In this document: positions 37,097 to 48,894 of the stretch, one piece after another
Numbering within the stretch: the stretch's first letter is position 1
Layout of the letters: each line of letters opens with the position of its first letter
Source of the DNA: Gordionus sp. m RMFG-2023
Taxonomy: Eukaryota; Nematomorpha; Gordioida; Chordodea; Parachordodidae
DNA: 64,000 nucleotides
Assembly: GCF_954871325.1 (NCBI RefSeq)
Contig: NC_088778.1
Coordinates: 7,659,743 to 7,723,742 of the forward strand
Direction: 5' to 3'
The notes under the pieces: model-generated
Database searches by the model: none
Told to the model about the DNA's origin: nothing
What the model saw: the letters and a program-made list of their open reading frames with translations, nothing else
Program-made: the position numbers and the translations under genes

Positions 37097-37247
37097 TGCC
37101 ATAAGATTCAAGACAGCGAATTTTGAAGATATACTCAATATCGAAAAAAGAAAATGATTTGAATTAATGGCATTTCTATCAGATACTTTAGATGATAATG
37201 TTTCGTCTTATGAAGATTTTTTGGAATTTGATGTCTATCAATGTTAA
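37097..37247 (+). pseudogene. Coding-like fragment of unknown origin
   Basis: One frame reads VAIRFKTANFEDILN, meets a stop at 37157-37159, and continues MAFLSDTLDDNVSS, YEDFLEFDVYQC to a TAA (ATG at 37167). Residue composition is protein-like, with acidic residues and few runs. It may belong with the candidate at 36492-36742. Without a family match it could be a terminal exon, a gene relic or a transposase scrap. Confidence 0.3.
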
Positions 37248-37324
37248 CTTCGACATTTTCAAATATATATATAAAATATTCCCTGTTTTTGGGGCTTTTA
37301 AAATTCACATTTTTAATCTCACAC

Positions 37325-37511
37325 TAGTATTGTTAAAAAACCTGACTTGAGTCGATTTTTAAAAACTGCCCGATTAAGATTTTAGCCAAATAATATTATA
37401 GCCTCAAGATTTATTAAATAGAAATCAAAACCTTTCTGCCAACTATGAGCAATAGCTAAAATCTTATTAAGGTTTTTAAAATTCTTCAAATCGGTCCTTT
37501 TAACAACACTT
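37325..37511. mobile_element. MITE copy, family TAGTGTTGTTAA
   Basis: Starts TAGTATTGTTAAAAAACCTGA and ends CCTTTTAACAACACTT. The subterminal CCCGATTAAGATTTTAGCC and CTAAAATCTTATTAAGG face each other. The flanking octamers (TCTCACAC and TCTACATC) agree only in part. Confidence 0.7.
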
Positions 37512-39020
37512 TCTACATCGTGATAAACCTATATAATCGTTTATTGGAAAATAAGAGGCATTGGATTTTTCCAGATTTTCGATTTTACCTAGAAAAAATT
37601 TATGTATTCCAGATACAGGCACACCCTGGAAACCTGTATTTTCCATAGTTGGTTTTAACCTTAACCTCTAGAAAATCTTTATTATGCCCTTCAATTAAAA
37701 AATAATTTTAATTGTATAATGATAATAACCTAGTAAAATGATTAAACTGATATTATAATTTGATTCAAAAATTTGTATAATAAGTTTTATTTTCAAAAAG
37801 TTGTTTCCAAATAAATTATTAATTTTAATAAATGAATGAAATAAGTTGCCGGCGTTAAATTTGATATGCTCCCGACGTCTGCGCTGATTAACTATTATCC
37901 GCGACACGTTTAATTGTATATAAAGGACAGATAATACAAAAAAAACTGTTTTTCAAAATTTTTATTAAGGGAACGAAATATTTTCTAAAGGTTTGTTGGA
38001 CCCCTAAATCCCATTATGGTCCACAGTCTAATATAAATAATTATAAAAATTAAAATGTAAATATTATATTGCCTTTCAATTTCATTTATTTTATAATTAT
38101 ATCAGATCACTAAAAAAATATTTTATAATATATAATTTTTTTTTTCAGATGATATAATTTTGGTTATTTCTTATTATAATAAAAAAAAATGCGTCTAACA
38201 TAACATTTAAAAGTAAAACATAATTAAGTATACACATATATATTTTTTTATATACAATTTGGTTTTATTCAAAAATAAAAACAGAACACACATATCCTCT
38301 ATCCAAATTGAATAAAAATTATAATGATGTTTTATCGAATTGAAAAAAATTGGATTATTTTTAAGAGTTAGTTGTCTACCATTTTTTTTAACTCCCAATA
38401 AAACCTTAAATGACAAAAAACATATTGCGTTTATTTATATTTTGTTAGCTGCTGTTATAAGAATTATTAATCAGGAGGCCATATGTAATTGTCAATACAT
38501 TAATATACGCAAAATTTAAATATTAATATCTAATACATATTGTATAAAATATATATAATATATAATTATATTTATCTCAAAAAAATTGCAATATGCAAAC
38601 TATGATTTCTTTAAAAAAAAATTAAATTTATATTAAAAATTGGTGATATAATATGTTTATCTTTAAGATATTTGATTTAAGGTTTCGTTTGACACACCTG
38701 AATCATCTATAATTATATGTAATCACATCTCATATATTTTATTGCATATTCAAGAAATATTGGCAGATTATGTTTATTTAAAACACATCATAATATGTAA
38801 TGTAACATTATTTATTGTATTGTATCCGATTTTATTCTATCATCAATTATACATGTATTTATACTATTATATCAATTAGTATTATAAGAGAAACAATTCT
38901 TTTTTAGATGTCTAAATATTTTAATATTCAAAAATTAGAATTTTTTAGGGTAATACATACTTAGGAATAGGAGGGGGGAATACATAATAATAAGTCTATC
39001 CATAACATCATCTATAAGAA
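37512..39020. other. Intergenic; no gene recognised
   Basis: A+T-rich, with only low-complexity short frames on either strand. Confidence 0.6.
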
Positions 39021-39029
39021 ATAACCACA

Positions 39030-39240
39030 ATCTCGTTAATGAGTTTGGTTTTAAGTTGTTATGCTGATGAATTAAGAAGGAATATTCAATGGTTTTCAAA
39101 AGCTTCAGGACTCGTCATCGTTCCTGATTCGTGTAACAAATTCCGAGTTCCCCGTTTAAAACTCGAATCTTTGCAAATATCAAAATTCACTCAAGTAATT
39201 ACAATTCGGAATCTGAAGAACTAGAAACTCAACTCTACGA
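39030..39240 (+). other. G+C-elevated, coding-like segment; identity unknown
   Basis: This stretch is visibly less A+T-rich than its surroundings. One frame (from ATG 39039) runs 61 codons. A second frame ends SESEELETQLYDGFSSTLL before a TAA and looks like an acidic, serine-rich protein terminus. The two overlap in different frames, so at most one is real. It could be a terminal exon, a gene relic or chance. Confidence 0.25.
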
Positions 39241-41723
39241 TGGTTTCAGTTCTACACTATTATAACATTTTATCTCTTAAAATATCATTTCAAACTTTGA
39301 GTAGCATAAAATATGAGCAAATTAATCCCATTTGTATTGTTTTTTTTTAAAAAAATAATAAATAATAAATGCGATATTCACTGTGAATCAATCATCAATT
39401 GCGCAACCATCTCACTCACGACTAAACCTACAAAAATTGAACCGAATATTTGTATTATTCGTTTTTTAAGGATCAAATAATTCCTTATTTGTTTTCGTAT
39501 GAAAACATTATTCAATTTGATTAGATTTGATTCGAAAAATTAATTTCTTTAAAAATATTTTTAAATTCAGACTATGAAAAAATGTTAAAAATTTTTTGAA
39601 TATATAATTTTTTTTTACTTAACATATTTGGCATTTTAGGTAAATTTAATCAAAAATCTTTCTTATTTAAAAACTTCAAAAGATTTTTTTTCGAACACTG
39701 GAAAAATTAGATTATTAAAATTTAAAAAGTGATTTCTAGATGTAGAAATAAAGTTTAGAAAAAATAAGTTGTTCCAAGGAACATGTACAAATATTCGACG
39801 AATAATATATCTTCCTTATTATAATTCAAAATCGTATCTAATAATTCGTTTTAGATATATTTAGGACCATGGACTTATTTATAAAATGCATAGATATCAC
39901 ACAAAAATGCGTGGATCTAAAAACCACCATCTTGATTTCATAACTCTATTAATTTATAAATCTAACAGTATTTAGCGATTATTAATATAAAAATAAATTT
40001 AATATTAATGAAATTTTAAATTTATATCATTTCTATTTTCAGATTGCCGCTAGTGACAGTAAAAGCAGAAATGATGGTAAAACTTAATTAAATATGGTAA
40101 GGAATTTTATAAATTTTTCAAAAAGATGGCAAACATTTTTTTGACGAATTAAATCATATGATAGTAGTATTGATAAAAGGATAGGGAACCACGCTGAAAG
40201 CCAGACAAAAGAGGGGCTAGATCTTCAAGGAAAATACTATATTTCAAAATTTTTAATTCAGCAACGCAAGTTGTGGACAAGCATTACTCTGGCAGCTGAA
40301 GATTTCTCCGAATATTTTGTTTTTCCGTTTTTTTTACTTGCCTACTAGAAGGTATGTCTTTTTTTTCATCCTTTCTTTTAAAAAAAAATAAAATTAACGT
40401 TTATCATTATTATTTAGTAATATTCCTTTCGTTATTTTTAAAAATTATGTAAATAAAATATGGTTATTACTAATAAACGACTCCACAAAAATTTAATGTA
40501 TATTTTTTTTTCAAAAGATACAAATAAATACACAAGAAAATTATGTTATATATAAAAAAGTAGGCAAAGGATACCTTCAAATAAGCGGGACAAAATAATG
40601 ACTAAAAATTATAAAGGTTAGTTTCCGTTTTATAGGTTCATTTTAATTTTCCATAAAGAAATAATTATATATTATACAATAATTATTTATAATTTATAAA
40701 CTTTTATCTTATTTTTAACGCCTTCTTTGTGTATTGTAGTATAATAAGACATTTATGTAATATCTTCATAAATATGATACTATTTATTATTAATGTATAC
40801 TAAAGCAATATGTAGCAATTTTTTTTATGGATTTTATTTTATTTTATTAAATTTACATAATTTTATTTATATTTATAAAGGTAAAAGAAAGAAGAAGTGA
40901 GGATAATTAATATAAACTAAAATACCTGAAATTGATAAAGGACATGGGCATTATATAATAATATTTCATATTATTACTTATAAATAATGTTTAAATAATT
41001 GTTCTTTTCTTAAAAAAAAGAGACATTTGTTTAAATTTAAGAGGTTGACAGAAAAGAAAATACAGATAGTAAATAAAAAAGAAAGAGTAAAAAAATGGAA
41101 AAGAAAGTCATAAATTATTAAGACTCTGCCTACCCTAATGCCTATTTCATAATATTATTATTTTTATAAAAGCCTTCAAAAACCCAATCTCTAAAGCGTA
41201 GTTTAATTAGCAAGATATAATACGCATTGGCAATTAGGACACCTTATTAATCATTATATATTTTATAAAAAAATGTTACATTTAAACATCGGATTTAATT
41301 TTTTGTTCCAATCGAATTCTTTATATAACGAGATTTAATTTTCAGAGTTGCTAAAGTATCTAGATATTGTATCTACAAAAATGTGCTGTCTGTATCAAGA
41401 TACTATTTATAGAAGTATCTCTATCTATTTTTGGATACATTTTGAAATAATTTTATTTTACGTTATTTTATATTAAAAAAAGGATATAAAGTTTATTAAA
41501 TATTATGCCCAAGTTTATTTGATGATAAAAATAACTAGACAAATTATTTTACACAATGAATGACGACAAAGATTTGGGAATTTTTTACATTTAAATCTAA
41601 CAATTCATAGGCACATCCAGGATTTTATCTTCGGTAAAATTAAAATTTTGGGGATCGAAAAATTTTTTAAACTGGTAAAACTTTAATTGAGTTTAGACAA
41701 ATAGGGTTTCTGTATAATTAGTA
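39241..41723. other. Intergenic; no gene recognised
   Basis: A+T-rich. At 41345-41460 there is a GTATC-rich patch (AAGTATCTAGATATTGTATC) resembling the one at 62232-62420, probably a shared repeat relic. Confidence 0.55.
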
Positions 41724-41883
41724 TAGTGTTGTTTGAAAAGCCAGATTTAGTCCATTTTTAATAACATTACCTAAGCTTTAAGATTTTACCAAAAAAATGA
41801 TAGAAATGCTAATCTTTTGCCTTAAGGTTAGTTTTTAAAAATAATAAGAATGGCTAAATCTTGTGGTTTTAATTTTAACATTA
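41724..41883. mobile_element. Degraded MITE copy, family TAGTGTTGTTAA
   Basis: Begins TAGTGTTGTTTGAAAAGCC and ends TTTTAATTTTAACATTA. Internal AGATTTAGTCCATTTTTAA is roughly mirrored by AAGAATGGCTAAATCTT. It is more diverged than the copies at 6830 and 55004. Confidence 0.5.
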
Positions 41884-42219
41884 TTAAGTAATTAGTTTAT
41901 TTTTTTAAAAAAGTATATATATATTATTTTTGTAAATTTGAGCGTTTGATAATCTTTTTTTAAATTCCGTTGTCCAATCCAATCTGAGGGCATCGGTCCG
42001 GTCCTAACATAAGACCCGACCTTGACCTTCATAACTTACCATAATCCAATAATAAATATGTTATGTTAAATATTATTATAATTTATATTAAAAAATTTAT
42101 AGTTGCACTATTTAGTCGTAATAATTTTGTCTAGAAGTGATTTTGACTTTTTTATATGTATATGTAAAGCGGCACGGCATGAATTATTTTTTGAGCGCGT
42201 TTTCTTAAATTTAAAAATC

Positions 42220-42377
42220 TGATTTTACCGTAAATGTAATCCAGTATGTTAAGAATATCTATCTTATAAATTGTAGATAATTTTACCGTTTTCTTTTGAG
42301 TTATTTATAATTTATAAAAAAAATTATTATAAAAAATTAAATTATATTTAGTTCAAAAGTTTATGGAAAAATTGTCT
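42220..42377 (+). repeat. Dispersed repeat copy B (partner at 32440-32611)
   Basis: Shares ordered blocks with copy A: AAATCTGATTTTACCG, TGTAATCCAG, ATCTTATAAATT and TTCAAAAGTTTATG. Copy B has no long open frame. Confidence 0.6.
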
Positions 42378-42679
42378 GAAATTCATAGGATAGGTATTCC
42401 AAACATGGCGACGTATATTTTCGGTAAAATCATATTATTTTTAAATTTGTAAAAAAAGCCGTCAAGAAATGATTTAAGGTTGAAAAAAATAACACATTGC
42501 CGAAAAAAACACATCGAGGATAACATTAATTAAAAAGTATGCAAATTTTGACAGGTGTCATCAAGTCGTCTCAAAATTTGGCAAAAAATAGAGAATATGT
42601 CTAATTTTAGATAGAAATTTCCTTTTGTTGATAATTTTTTAAAAAAACTTAAAAGTTACACTCTCCCCCCAACATCTAG

Positions 42680-42712
42680 GTATAAAAATTCTAGCAACGC
42701 CACTGCTTTCAA
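42680..42712 (+). repeat. One-ended MITE relic, GCAACGCCACTG end
   Basis: TCTAGCAACGCCACTG after a C-rich run resembles the right end of the 11234-11655 element. No left end was located. Confidence 0.4.
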
Positions 42713-43101
42713 GAGCCTTCGCCAAAAAAAATTATAAATAGTATATAATTTAATTAAATGTTCACATTTGTCAATTCTGAAAGTTATAATATAATCATTT
42801 TAAAATTATTAATGTTTTGTTATTTTAAAAAATAATAATAAATTCTAGTGTTTACCCTTTAATTATATTAAGGTAAAGGGGTGGATGGAGGGAGAAATGA
42901 ATTATTAAGATTTACATTCTAAATGTCAAATGGGTCTTGTCTTGAGGTATTATATATTATAATATGCAATTAAGTTACAAAATAATATAAATATACGTTC
43001 TCATATTACAAATACTATTAATAATTAATATTATCTGATAAATCAATAGGTTTTAAATGAAAAACAGTTTTAAAAAAAATTAATTTACATATAATAATTA
43101 T

Positions 43102-43317
43102 ATCAAAGTAAAAAAAAATCGTCAAATGGCTTTTGCCAAATAGGTATTTATCTAATTGTAAAACCCGATATTATTCAAATGGTAAATATTAGAAAATATA
43201 TAATAGTTGATCAAAGTAAAAAAAATCGTCAAATGGCATTTGCCAAACAGGTATATATCTAATTGTAAAACCCAATATTGTTCAAATGGTTAAATATTAG
43301 AACATATGTAACAGTTG
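43102..43317. repeat. Recent tandem duplication, period about 108 bp
   Basis: ATCAAAGTAAAAAAAA then TCGTCAAATGGC begins at 43102 and again at 43210. The units stay about 90% alike (TGCCAAATAGG / TGCCAAACAGG, TCTAATTGTAAAACCC in both). It is non-coding. Confidence 0.88.
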
Positions 43318-43439
43318 TGGATATATGTATACTATTCTCAGTGAAATTATTTCTTTATTTAAATTCTATGATTGCAATTTTGAAATTGTGTTTCATTTAA
43401 ATTCTTTGATAACAATTTCTAAATAGTAAAATTATAAAT

Positions 43440-43570
43440 AATGAGTTATATAAAATAATTTGTAAAGTAACTTTTAAAATTAACTAGTTTGACCTATTTA
43501 AAGATATAACTTGTAATGGTAACTAATTACATTAACTAATAACTCTTCAAAAGTAGCCTTTAAAAAGTAG
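43440..43570. repeat. GTAACT-rich repeat, partner of 17640-17745
   Basis: Carries AAAGTAACTTTT, TTAACTAGTTTGACC and TAATGGTAACTAATTA in the same order as the 17.6-kb copy. Confidence 0.45.
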
Positions 43571-45889
43571 TAAGATATTAAAAAAAAAATATTATATTTC
43601 AGCAATATTACTTTCTTTCTATTTATCATTTATAATTATTTCATATTCCCACATACTATATGTAAATTATATTATAAGTATAAAGAAATCTGTACATAAA
43701 TAATGAACACCTTTTTTCTTATTTAAAAATTGAAAGTGCTGACACCAAGACTAACCAAACCCGGGAGTAATCGTCCCAAACGAAATTCTATAGTTGTTAT
43801 AATTTATTTAGGATATATTATTACATAATTTATATGCAGAATGATTAATATATATAAAATAAAAATAGATATGATCCTGATTCGTAGGCATAGCCGGGGA
43901 GGAGGCAAGGAAAAATCCTCCATTTCCATTCGGAAATTTGCCTGTTATTGTAAAATTATTTTCATCTTCTACCTCTCTTTTCCCAAAAAATTTGTATAAT
44001 ATATCACATAAAGAAGAATTTAAAATTAAAATTAGTAAAAATTTTAAAATAACGACTATTATAGAAAATTTGCTGAAAAAAACATTTTAATATAAAAATA
44101 TGAAAACCTAAAAATTATTTGTATAATAATTTAATATAGCCAAAGTTAAACGGACCTAAAGATCTCCAATAAAATTTATGGGAAAATCTCAACTTAGTGC
44201 CCACTCCCCCCTCGTACTAAGCCTCTGTCCTGAGTCTGACTGGAACAAATTATTTAAAATTAAACAAAGTAGTTTATTATAATGTATATTTCTATGTTTA
44301 ACTTAAATGGAGGTGATTTCTTTTTATACAAAGGGATGGGGAATTAAATAATTAAATAATCAATGTTCTCTCACAAAAAAAAAATTATACATGTTACTAA
44401 TTAGAATAATATAGTATTGAATTTTATTTTTTTATCTAATTCAATGGGGGAAAAAAAATTGATTTATGTAAAACGGGATTGATAAATATAACAAATTACC
44501 TGTATTCTACTCATGCTCACAAATCAGCTAACTTTTTCTCACGATTATTAACAACAAATTTAATTATAATATAATTTTAATTTTTTTTTTTAGAAATCAA
44601 TAAAGAAAATAATATATTCGTATATAATATATAATATCCCTAATATTTGTAATATAATTTCTTATTAATAAAAAAAGGAATAGATATGTTTTTTTAAAAA
44701 AATCACCCAGCCAGAGAAAATATTTTGCACAAGTTGCCCGCTCAGTGGGGTTTAAGGATGGGTCGCATAGATCTCGCTATAAATCAACCCAATCTTATAA
44801 GAAAAGTTTCCCATGAATCAAAAATCTTTAGGCTTGGTTAATATTTTTCTGGAATTACTATTGAGTTAGCAGTTTTTTAAAATCGGTTCAAACCGAGTCG
44901 TTTAACAGCACTAATAGTCATCTTATCATCGTTTTGTTAATAACATTGTTTTGTGAAGCAAACTGCAATTGAAAAAAAGGAAAACGAAATAAGTTATAAT
45001 TTTCTCAATATTTTTTAGAACTTTCTGAAGCTATTCCGAAAAAGCCATATTGTACCATAACTTTTTGCTTGTTTTGCTTCCGAAGTGGTACCCGGAACCC
45101 TTTGGTTTGATTGAGAGTTAACCTATATGTGGCTATCACCCAACCAGGTATTTTTTAAAATTGAGTTTTTAATTTTATTAAAAATTTTTAAATCAGTCAA
45201 ATTGTCTTTTAAAGCCCCAAAGTCATAAATGAGAAAATAAGGAGAAAAAAATTTAGAAAAATTTTCTAAGTTTTTAATAATATTGTTGTATATGATGATT
45301 AATTAGCAATAAATAATGTAAAATATATATTTGGCCGGATAAAGGTATTATATTATATCATCAAAAAAAATGCAAAGGGCATAACTTTTCATTTATATAA
45401 ATATAGGTTGATTTTTAAAAAAAAAATTCTATAAGCTTTTATAAGGATTTAAATTCAATCTTTGTGTTATCAAAAATTTTGTTGCTAAAAAAAGATAGAT
45501 TGAAGTGGCTTCAGTATGGCCATTGTATTATTAAATTTAAAATAGAAAAGAAAAATACCATTGAACAATGTATAATAAAAAGATTAAATATATTCGAAAT
45601 TTGATGCCAATTTTTTAAAAAAATCATTTTTTTTAAACGAAAAAAAAGGCAGCTTAGATATAAGGTAAAAAAAAATAATATAATAAATATAAAGTACACC
45701 TGCGCCTTAAATATTATTTTAATACAGGAGAAAACTTCTATAAGACAACCCATTTTATAAAGAGTTTTTTAGAAAAATGATAAGAGTTTGAGGAATCTAA
45801 TAATAAAAGGTATACGATATTTGTATTTGTTTTGCAAGAGTTTGATGATGGATACTGTCAAGCCAACATATTACAATTTTCTAAATAAC
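43571..45889. other. Intergenic; scattered MITE ends
   Basis: No gene recognised. GTAGGCATAGCCGGGGAGG near 43885 and the CCCACTCCCCCCTCG stretch near 44200 resemble G+C-rich transposon ends. At 44872-44912, AAACCGAGTCGTTTAACAGCACTA is one end of the TAGTGTTGTTAA family. Confidence 0.5.
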
Positions 45890-46016
45890 AAACAAACTTG
45901 CTAAGTAGGGTATCTTCAAGTTGGCTTAAGAAAAAAAATGATCCTTATTAAATTCGAACCCAGAACCTACGGATTAGCAAGCGGCTCTCTTGTCGACTAG
46001 GTAACATTAACAAATC
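45890..46016 (-). mobile_element. tRNA-derived SINE, truncated copy
   Basis: On the minus strand TTACCTAGTCGACAAGAG resembles a pol III A box with D arm. CTTGCTAATCC looks like an anticodon stem-loop of serine type, and TTCTGGGTTCGAATT is a good B box. The part after it (AAGCCAACTTGAAGATACC) matches the body of the 48463 copy (AAACCAACTTGGTGG). No acceptor stem or 3' pairing exists, so it is not a functional tRNA. Confidence 0.65.
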
Positions 46017-46196
46017 ACGATTTTTTAAATATGCAATTGTAAATAGGGCAGCTTCTATCCAAATCAAAAATTAACTAAATCGTATCATAAACCTATTGTA
46101 AGAAGCTGGATATAAGTTTATGGCATGTTATTAATTAAAACATTTTTCAGCCTATTTATTAGAGCCCTAAAAAAAATCTGGCTAATCCTGTATTCG

Positions 46197-46276
46197 CAGT
46201 TAGTGCGAATTTGCTAGAACAAGTATGCAAGATATGCTGTATTTTTGTATTCTTCGTCGTGAATTCGTGCTAACTG
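46197..46276. mobile_element. 80-bp inverted-repeat element
   Basis: CAGTTAGTGCGAATTTGC and the inverse of the right end, CAGTTAGCACGAATTCAC, agree at 14 of 18 positions. A related AATTCGCGCTAGCTG end occurs at about 48128-48142. No target duplication was found. It may be a minimal non-autonomous DNA transposon. Confidence 0.5.
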
Positions 46277-46596
46277 TTCATGATAGGTAAGTCTAATTAA
46301 TCTTAGCTATTTTTTTTTATTCGGCCAATCAACATGTAAACCACACATAGTTGTTGGCATCACCAAGAGGGGTCAAAAAGGGGGAAATTTTCAAAAATTT
46401 TCAAAATTTTCTTAAAATACAATTTAGAACAAATAAAAATTGGCATTGTTTGCTATAAAAAAAATAAAAATAATTATAACCAATAAATTTTTTTGAAATA
46501 ATCAGTAAATTAAAAAATTTTAAAAAATTATGACTATAATTCAAATCTTTAATTAAAAATAAAGCGTTTAAAGAAGATAATATGTAATTTGGAAAA

Positions 46597-46668
46597 AGAC
46601 CCTAAGATGGTCTTAAATTCTTTAATAAAATGTATGGCAGAAAAAGTTCAAAAATCTTTCCTCCCCCC
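46597..46668 (+). repeat. Dispersed repeat, copy 1 (partner 48814-48894)
   Basis: ACCCTAAGATGG, TGTATGGCAGAAAAAG, CAAAAATC and TTCCTCCC recur in order in the 48.8-kb copy. It ends in a C-rich run like several MITE ends here. Confidence 0.5.
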
Positions 46669-48462
46669 TTAGAGATACTCCTGAGGTAAAAAAAATATAT
46701 ATAAAGTGCTAAATTCTAATTTCTTTCTTTCCATCGTTCATTCCTTTTCTTTCTCACTTTTACTTCAATACTAAAAAAATTTACCCAATCCACCTTACAC
46801 TCCTCTTCTATATCAAAAATAAATAAAAACAACAAAATATAAAGAAAATATTTACCTTTGTTTAATTCTCAGTAATTCAATAATAATTTGGAAGGATTGG
46901 ATTTTAAGAGTTATAATATCGTTTTAATTAGTTGTCTGATTCTCTTGGCAAAAAAATTAATTATGAATATTCTATATGTTTAAATAGCATTAATTTTTTG
47001 TATTTGAAAAAAATATAATGTATAGTAACCTAACAATTATATACAAAATAAAAACCGTTAAGCAAAATAAAAAATTATTTACAATGTGTTTTGTGTTGCT
47101 TTATTTTTTTTTAGCGTCCTGTCCCTCTTAAATTCTTTCTTTGATTTTAAATATAAAATTATTATGGGACAATTATGACAATTTTTTAATATACAAAAAA
47201 TTTATATTATTTTATAACAATATAGAAGCTTAATATATATATTGTTTATCGTATATATAATTTAAAAATAATTTATATAGCATAGAGCATAAATTTACTA
47301 AATTTAATATTATATTATACTTTACTTTTTACGTGATTATTTTAAGTTAATAAAGGAAAATATTGGTAATTTAAAAATTAAAATTTTATTAGGTAGATAT
47401 TCTTTTGATATTTTAATATATGTAAATTAAAATGTAATATTTATTAAATTGTATAGTTATGTTTAAAAAAACACTGAAGAAAAACATAAATTCTGTAGAT
47501 TTTTATTTTTTTCAATTTTAAATTTATTGTAATTCTTCATATGGTTTTATTTTATTTGTTTTTTAAATTTTAATCATGTAAACACATTCTAACCCTTGGA
47601 ATTAAAAGAAAAAAACTATGGCGGGAATTTAAAAAAAATTGTCACATTTGGCGCTATTTATATAATTATTTATGGTACACTTTTTTGCAATTTTTGTTTT
47701 CTTTCGAAATCATAATTTTTATAATTATACAATTAAATATGGATATTATGTATGTATCGAGTAAACATGTCAAAAAGGCTATATAAAGAATTATAATGGC
47801 CTAGTTCTTAAATTAAAAAATTTTTCGAGGCTGTACCCAAAACATCAAAAAATTAAATTGACAAACCTTTTGAAATTTTTAACATAATTGATTTTTCATT
47901 AAAATTTTAAAACTTTTCAAATTATTTTTAAAAAAGATTTTTAGAAATAGGTTAAAATAAATAAATAAACTATTTTTAAAATTTAAAATATGCTAAAACA
48001 CAATCCTAGAAGATTTTAAAAATTACCATCACGATTTTCAAAAAAAAAAATATTTTGGAGGTTATTAACTTTGTTTTAAAAATGACTCACCCGACATTCA
48101 CAGTTTTGATTTTTGTATTCCTCCATCTAATTCGCGCTAGCTGTGAATGAGGGGCAAGGCTGTTTTATTATAGTTAAAATAGTCCCCCTAATTTTTCATC
48201 ACAAGTCCATTTTTTTGAAGAAAAATTTTATAAACCTAAGGCCTTCAAAATGCGAAGGGTTGGAAATACTAAACGGGTTGATGTTGTCTGACTCTGACCG
48301 AATTTGGTTAAAAATATTAGCGGTACCCGAATTTATAATTCCTTTCATTTTCCTTTTTATTTTTACCTGCTGATAAATTTCAAACCTGATCAAATTGGTA
48401 TTTTGTTTATTTTTCATCTGGATAAATATTGCCAAATTTGGTTATAATGTAAATTTAAAAAA

Positions 48463-48656
48463 TCGTGATTTTTCGAAAAGCGTTGGTAACCTAGTCGATA
48501 AGATCGTGTCTTGCCAATCCTAGGTCATGTTTATTTTCTGAAACCAACTTGGTGGTTCTCTTTTGGGGAGGGGGAAGTGATTTATAGTATCGGACTCGAT
48601 CACGTGATTCCCTCGGTTTGATATATATTTAATTTATGTTTAGCAAATTAGATTGT
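48463..48656 (+). mobile_element. tRNA-derived SINE, fuller copy
   Basis: An A-box-like GGTAACCTAGTCGATAAGA and an anticodon-arm-like TCTTGCCAATCC precede a decayed B box. The body then reads ACCAACTTGGTGGTTCTC, TTTTGGGGAGGGGG, CGGACTCGATCACGTG and AGCAAATTAGA. The same order (ACCAACACATGGTGATTCC, TGGGGGGGGGG, AGTCCGATTACAT, AGCAAATTTGA) follows the tRNA-like head at 59942. This supports a real SINE family of about 190 bp. Confidence 0.65.
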
Positions 48657-48813
48657 TATTTAGAAAATTGCTATATGTTAAACTTGATAGTATAACCTTA
48701 TAACCGCTAAAAAACTTAACCGTGTTCAGCTAGATTCGGATCAGTTCAAGGCCAAAAAATTAAAAGGGTTTCGTTTCAAGATATTGGATCAAAATAAAAA
48801 GATACAGAAATCT

Positions 48814-48894
48814 ACCCTAAAAAAGGACATAAAGTGCTTCAATAACGTATTTGGCAGAAAAAGCAACTCAAAAATATTATCTTTTTTCCTCCCT
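48814..48894 (+). repeat. Dispersed repeat, copy 2 (partner 46597-46668)
   Basis: ACCCTAAAAAAGGACATAAA, TTTGGCAGAAAAAG, CAAAAAT and TTTCCTCCC in the same order as copy 1. Confidence 0.5.

Noticed and set aside
45953-46014. Possible tRNA-Ser gene on the minus strand
   Set aside because: A and B boxes are present, but there is no pairing acceptor stem and the same head recurs with a shared non-tRNA body. It fits a SINE better.
48143-48435. Overlapping open frames on both strands
   Set aside because: Neither resembles a known family and both lie among transposon ends and a SINE.
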